Shown here: positions 58,336-64,000 of the stretch, piece by piece | Position numbering within the stretch: the first letter of the stretch is position 1 | How the letters are laid out: each line of letters begins with the position of its first letter | NCBI RefSeq assembly: GCF_026212465.1 | Contig: NC_080049.1 | Location: forward strand, 6,994,292-7,058,291 | DNA length: 64,000 bases | DNA from: Amaranthus tricolor | Taxonomy: Eukaryota; Streptophyta; Magnoliopsida; Caryophyllales; Amaranthaceae | Reading direction: 5' to 3' | Position numbers and translations under genes: made by a program | Notes under the pieces: generated by a model | The model's input: the letters and a program-made list of their open reading frames with translations, nothing else | Told to the model about the DNA's origin: nothing | Database searches by the model: none

Positions 58336-60211
58336 TACTTATTAACTGATATGAGTAATTATGATATAATCTTGTGTTTTCCAGGTTTCTAGGAAGAACT
58401 TGCTTAAAAGTTACAATTTCTAACCCCTTCCTAGGTAGAACAACCTTATGAGAACGGAAAGGAACTTTCTAGAACTAAGTTGAATACATTAGAAGTGTAG
58501 TAAACTGGAGTATTTAAAGCTGAGGATTAGTACAGAAGAACAGCATTAGTATTTTGGACGCGTTGAGGGAATTGTGAGCATGACTTGTATTTGAATTTTG
58601 TCAATTGGTTGTTTTCATAATCAGTCTTATTTATGTTGATGCAGTGAGGATTATTGGCATATGGGGGTCAGTAATAAGGATTACTTGCTGCTGCATCTCA
58701 ACAGCCAAACCAGGCCAAGCTAATTTATGTATGCAAATCCTCTCACTCTAATTTCTTATAACTATAAATTTTTTTTCTTTGATATAATTATAACATTAGT
58801 ACATACAAACTTTGCTTCATTTTATCACAAACAATATACTTGCTTTGATCCATGCAAAAAAAAAAAAAAAAAAAATATTCAATTTAAATACAAAGACTTC
58901 AAAAAGATTTGATAGTGTAAATTTAATATTTCCTCAAAGTCATAAAATCTGTCTAAAGTAATTTCTATGTCTCAAAGAAATAACCCTAAATATAAATGTG
59001 CTGTAAATCAAAAAAATTGGTTAACAGTAGTAGAAAAGTATACATTATGTGAAAGTAAAAAATTTGTCGATAAAATGAAAAACTAAGTAAAATGTATGGA
59101 TGATAATTAAAAAAAAGCGTGAATCTTGATTAAAAATAAAAATGGAATAAATTCAATAGAAAAATAAAAATTAGATTAATTTTTTGGGACAGAGGAAGTA
59201 TGTGCCCTTCCCACCAGCCACATCCGACTGTTAACAAATTAGTTATGCCCATTCTATCTCCCTATAGCTTTTTATGTTGTGGTCTCTCTTTTGAATGACG
59301 AGCCCAACTTAGCTCGTCAGAGCATATGCATCAGAACCACACATGAAGCTCAGCTCTCTTTCGAGCACATCGACTGCTTGTCCTTTACAATACGATTGCG
59401 ATACAGTTATGTGGGCCACATTTTGCACTGTGATTGTAGTACTGCTTTCAACCTTCATTATAGAATTCAACATCAACTAATAAGCATTATAACAACATAG
59501 GGCAAGGGATATTGCAGCAGGACGGAGTAAAAATTGGCAAACTCTATGGAGGTCCGGTGCAGTTTTAAAAATTATGATATTTTTTAACAATTTTGTATCT
59601 TAAACACTTAACATATACTAAGTAATTTAATATCGAGGCCCCTAATTTTTCAAACCCCTACGCGGTCGAACCTCCCATGTTAACTGCAGCAAGAGGAAAT
59701 TCTAGACTTTGAGAAAAATTACTCTACACCACATCATAACAACATTCATTGTTCCAATACCATTAAATGACTCCTACTTTGAATGATGTTTTGGAGTTAG
59801 ACGTACGCAACCTTACCTTTGTTATACACTAGCTAGTGACAATATAGAGGTTATTTCCGATTGACCCTTAGCAATAAACGTCATTTGCAGTTTCACATAA
59901 ATAAGAAAGGCACATGAGTTAATTAGTCATTTTCTTATAGTACATTATAATCCAAACTCAAAGAACTATAAATCCTTAGTGTTATGAAATAAGGAACATT
60001 AAATAGAGACAAAAATAGATAAAGAGAGAATCATGAATGTTTACAGTTTTACCTTTTTCACTAAGAATTGTAGCATTGATCATCTTGCTTATTTTAAAGT
60101 TGAGCATCACCAATACATATGAGTCCTGATATCAGAAGTTTTGTAGTTAGAGCATCATCCAGAAAACAGAATTGGAAGAGACATATAAATGTGAAAATAA
60201 AGTAATAACCT
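58336..60211. other. Intergenic, with probable NLR 3' UTR at the right
   Basis: No accepted gene. A short stretch at 58645-58720 and another at 59279-59500 are less AT-rich but match no family I know. The right end holds the NLR 3' UTR, apparently with an intron: a GTTATT donor follows two bases after the stop codon. Confidence 0.5.
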
Positions 60212-63200
60212 TCATGCTTCAAGGCAGGAGCCAATGTCTATGCTATCCACATTTGTTTGGTGGCTTCCTGGAGAACCAACTTCTGCAAAACAAAAAATGT
60301 TTATAAATGTTAGATTTTTACATATTGGAAGTGTTTCTTATTAGTCATTGGAAAATGTAGAGAACCTTCTGTTATGTAGAAGCTCGATTTTCTGGCCTTG
60401 CTCAATTTGGTGAATGGTAAAAGGATCTGCTTCATAAGGGCATTATCCCATTCTAGAGCTTCCCACCATTCTCGATCTGCTTTTATCTCTTGAAGATGAA
60501 GTGGAGCTAATTGTTCTTCATTGGTACGTAATGGTATGAAGAGAGGAAATCTCTTCAGATTTGGACAATCCCTAACTGTGATCTTTTCAATAGAATCACA
60601 AGTTGGTACATTTCCTTGGAAGAAGCTTGTAAGACAAGGAAGATCATCCAAATCGATAGCCCTTAAGTCGGGTAGTTCATAAATGCCTCTATGTTGATCC
60701 TTAGCCTTGGGTGATGCAATAATCTGCAGCAAATTTCGGCAGCCAGCAATCTTAGCTTCTCTGAAGTTTCTAAGGTGATGCTGCTGTAAATTATTATCCA
60801 TGAATATCTCCTTGATTTCTGGACAGTATTCAACAATAATTCGTTCTACTGAACCTTTTCCTAGCAAACCTCTATGACAAATACTTGTCAACTTTGGTAA
60901 GCGCCTCAATTGCAGAACTCTCAAGTTGGGAAGCCAGCAAGTCGGATTGTCTTGATCAAAACTATTGTCATGACTTGCTGCAATCTCTTCCAGTTCTTCA
61001 CATCCTTCAACTTCGAGCTCCTGGAGGTTATTTAGGTCACCATTTAATAGCTTCTTGATTTTAGGACAGTATTTGATCACCAATATCTTAAGATTGGAAA
61101 AGGCGCCTTGTTGATACAGAACTCCTTCCTTCACTAAACCCCTGAAATCGTGCAGATCAGTGAGAATTAGCTCCTGGAGGCATCGAAGTCGTAATACAGC
61201 AGCTTTGTATGCAGCTTCTTGTGCGGCTTCAGAGAGTGATTGTGGTGACCAGATGAATTCTATCACTCTGCAACGCCTAACAAGAATTCTCTTCAATGTG
61301 GCAAGGTGAATTAATGATGGAAGGGCATCAAACAAGCTTCTTGCATCCAACTCGGAGTTATGGATCTGTAGATTCTGCGTGTTCTCGGGAGGAATGAAGA
61401 GATCACCTTCATTCCCACTATGTTTAAGATTACGGCTGCATAATATCACCACTCGTTGTTCTTCATCACTCGTGATATAGTCTAAATGTTTGTATTCACC
61501 TGCTCCAATAACAAACTCATAGTGGTTTAGCAGCTGGAAATGCTGAGTTTTAACATATCTATTAAAACTGCCCACTTCAGAAATCCTACACCCTTCTAGT
61601 CTCTCCAAATACCTGAGTTTTACAATATCATCTCCTGAGATAGTTTGCACATCTGGATCGAGTTTAAGGCATTGAATATGAGTGAATGCAGATAGTGACC
61701 CACTGATTAACCGACACAAATCTTTGCACCCGTCTAAATCAAGGAATCTTAGGTCAGATAGCTGCTCAATTCCATGGGGTACATCCTTCAATGACCAGCA
61801 ACAGTTGAAGTTCAACTCCCTTAATTTGGTAAGTTTCATCAGTGAAGGCACGAAATGCAAACGCCTACAAAATTCTAGCAGAAGAGCCCTCAGGTTCTTC
61901 AACTCTGATATCGAGTTTGGTAACCTTTTGATGCTGGTTTCCGATAAGTTAAGCACCTTAAGTGCCTTTAAGTGCGTAAAGAAAGAATCTGGGAGTTTCG
62001 TGAACGGATTTTTTTGGAGTAGCAGGGTTGTGAGGCAGGGACACATGGGTATTGTTCCCGGTTGAATTTCTGACAAAGAATTATGCATCAACGAAACCTT
62101 ATCAAGATTTATCGTCCATCTTCGTCCACTAGGTATTCTTCTTAGCTCTGCACCAGCAGCTATCATAAATCGTGGCATCACATTCGTGATTCGAATAGCC
62201 ATGTCTCTGATGAAATTATGCATCTTCACACATTTGCTATCATACTTCTCGAGCAAGCATGCGTTTTCAAGTTTATTCAGCATGCTGTGTCCCTTATCAT
62301 ACTGCTTTTTCCATCCCTCCATCGTATCCAGAAGCCCTTCAGAACGGAACAGAACAATAAGATCTTCCCGTTTAATTCCACCATACTTGGGATACAATGC
62401 ACACAGTAGGAAACATTGCCTCAACTTTGGATCTTTCAAACGGTCATAGCTAAGCTTCAAAACCGGGAAAATATCTGTTTCTATAGCAGCTTGTCCGGCA
62501 GTTGAATCCCGCAACTCCTCTAATGTATTACGCCACTCTTGAATGTCTTCTACTCCTCGCATGCTTCCTGCCATGACTTTCAAACCAAGAGGCAAACCCG
62601 CACACTCAGCAGCAACTAGCTCTGCTAGCTCATCGATTTCCGAAGGAATCCCATCTCTTCTGCAAAGTAGCTTGGCAAATAGCTCCCAAGCTTTTTCCTT
62701 TGAAAGCGGCTCCACTTTGACAAGTTCTTGACATTTCATCCTTCTGCACACGTCTAAGGAGCGAGTTGTCAAGATCAACTTGCAACGACTCTGCTGTCCA
62801 ACAGGAATCCCGACTTCCTCTAATGATAGATATTCCCACACATCATCCAGGAAAAGAAAAACATTCTTTCTCTGCTTTAACTCGTACGATAAAGAGGCCG
62901 CCTTCCTGATTAGATTCTTCTCTGTTAAAAGATAACTCAAATCCATAGCTTCCGCAATCTTATCCTGCAGCATAGGCAATGTCGTGTCATGTGACACCGA
63001 TACCCAGTAAACACTTCTGGGCGATTTAAACCGCTCAAGTAACTCATTATGAATTTCTTTAAGTAACATAGTCTTCCCAACGCCACCTGGACCATAAACA
63101 CCTATATTGGATATCGTCTCATTCTCTGTAAGCCACGAAATAGCTTTTTCCTTTTTATCAGTTAAGATTTCATCGTGTATCTTATCGTCTGTCGTGACAA

Positions 63201-63636
63201 GTTCAATGCTAGAACCCCCATGATCATAGAACATAAACCCATGAGGAAAACTCCCTTGCTTAAGCAAATCTCCAATTTGTTCGGTCAAATAAGCAGTCTG
63301 ATTCGTACAAATACTTGTCCCATACTGACTACTGCCCCATCCTGATGTGTTTAAATCTTGTCCTCGTAGCTCAAGACGTTGCAGTTGAATCACAGCCTCA
63401 TCAACGTCTTTTAACCAGTTATCAACCTCCTTCTTTCTTCTTTTTCCTGGTCGAAGCTCCTCTTGTTCGATTTCATTGTGTATATCTTCTGCTCTTGCTC
63501 GTAGTGCTCTGGTTTTACGCTTCAACTGCTGCAGCTTAGATTCAACGCTAGCACCACCGTTGAACAAGTTCTTTATTGAGTTCATTGAAGAGCCTGGGTT
63601 TGAGATAAAAAGCACAAAAATGAGCATACTTTCCAT
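60212..63636 (-). CDS. CC-NBS-LRR immune receptor, RPS2-class, with MHN motif
   Basis: Intracellular immune receptor (NLR): detects pathogen effectors, exchanges ADP for ATP and triggers defence. Exons 63636-60366 and 60282-60212 join in frame (GAAG|GTTCTC to TTTTGCAG|AAGTTG), giving 1113 aa. The coiled-coil region has the RPS2/RPS5-type 'EVDNWLKDVDEA'. NB-ARC motifs, numbered from the ATG at 63636: P-loop GPGGVGKT at 182-189, kinase-2 FLFLDDVW at 260-267, 'KLILTTRS', GLPLGL at 347-352, RNBS-D 'CFLLCALYP', and MHN at 472-474 where MHD is expected. LRRs run from about 530 to 1060. The second exon adds only 23 residues. An ATG at 63585 (1096 aa), just after an acceptor-like CAG, is an alternative start. 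No lesion seen. Confidence 0.93.
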
Positions 63637-64000
63637 ACAACACTTCAAAGCTTATGTCATTCTTAAAAAGATAGTCTTATTGAATATTCCTAGTAATATA
63701 ATTTTTTGTTTTTCACAAATCTGTTCAGTTGTAAATCTTAGGATGATTTTGGTACCTTTTACAAAATAGATCAATCTTGATATATAGATGATGGTGTAAG
63801 CATACTAGTGAAACGTAATTCTCTAGTTAGTTCGACTTTTGAATTCGCAATTCGCTCAAAATGATTTAAATTAGTCTAAAATCGACCATAATTTACTTTT
63901 TTTGATTCACAGTTCGTGAGTCGATAAATAAATCATGTGAGACTGAAGCATACAGAACAAGTTCTCAATAAGTAGGTTACAAATTTCCTTTTACTCTTTT
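63637..64000 (-). promoter_or_regulatory. Upstream region of the NLR gene
   Basis: AT-rich, with a dispersed repeat copy at 63830-63942 ('tttgaattcgcaattcgctc') shared with AGD5 intron 8. I cannot point to a definite TATA box or elicitor element. Confidence 0.4.

Noticed and set aside
58645..58720. Possible terminal exon preceded by a GATGCAG acceptor-like site
   Set aside because: About 25 codons with no recognisable domain, and no upstream exons found on that strand.
59279..59500. 73-codon plus-strand frame in less AT-rich sequence
   Set aside because: No family resemblance, promoter or splice context.

Overview
This is plant nuclear DNA. It is AT-rich, has spliced genes with GT-AG introns up to several kb, and is full of Ty3/gypsy and Ty1/copia LTR retrotransposons, LINE remnants and MITEs. 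The genes are those of a eudicot: a DUF4408/DUF761 protein, an AGD5-type ArfGAP, LSD1-like 2 (LDL2), an ULTRAPETALA protein and an RPS2-class NLR. The small 'gagacggtctc' repeats would fit Caryophyllales, but that placement is only an impression. Nothing here is bacterial, organellar or from a free virus.

Layout. 1-11089 is a minus-strand Ty3/gypsy chromovirus arranged as internal-LTR-internal-LTR. The two internal copies look identical, and the shared 2.6-kb LTRs are identical over only half their length. This is the footprint of a recent unequal LTR-LTR crossover. The element keeps an open protease-RT-RNase H-integrase-chromodomain frame but has no gag. 11090-13130 holds a local duplication and an ACCG-rich, CpG-dense tract. 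13136-14234 (minus) is a two-exon DUF4408/DUF761 gene. 14940-18440 is a decayed L1-type LINE that contains a 370-bp tandem duplication and an opposite-strand gag/coat-like remnant. A Stowaway MITE follows.

19485-30906 (minus) is an 11-exon AGD5 gene whose predicted protein is 478 aa. Its long introns carry MITEs, tandem duplications and RTE debris. 31100-42270 is a repeat block between two divergent genes: a fold-back element, a copia remnant with its primer-binding site, a 45-bp minisatellite, a possible Harbinger-like element, and a Reina-like gypsy element (35165-42262) with GTTAT target duplications. A 2.5-kb solo LTR with its own GACAT duplications is nested inside the Reina-like element.

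43089-49753 (plus) is LDL2 in two coding exons separated by a 4.4-kb intron. 51520-53709 (minus) is a three-exon ULTRAPETALA gene, convergent with LDL2. 53710-60200 is AT-rich, with MITEs, a hAT-like element and a tRNA-Lys(UUU). 60212-63636 (minus) is a two-exon CC-NBS-LRR gene with an MHN in place of MHD.

The host genes do not form a cluster with one function. LDL2 (histone demethylase family) and ULTRAPETALA (trithorax-group cofactor) are both chromatin and flowering regulators lying tail to tail, which is probably coincidence. I saw no clearly new biological system. The strongest second-look items are the recombined gag-less retrotransposon array, the nested retrotransposon chronology, and the NLR MHD variant. 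All exon joins, substitution counts and repeat boundaries were read by eye.
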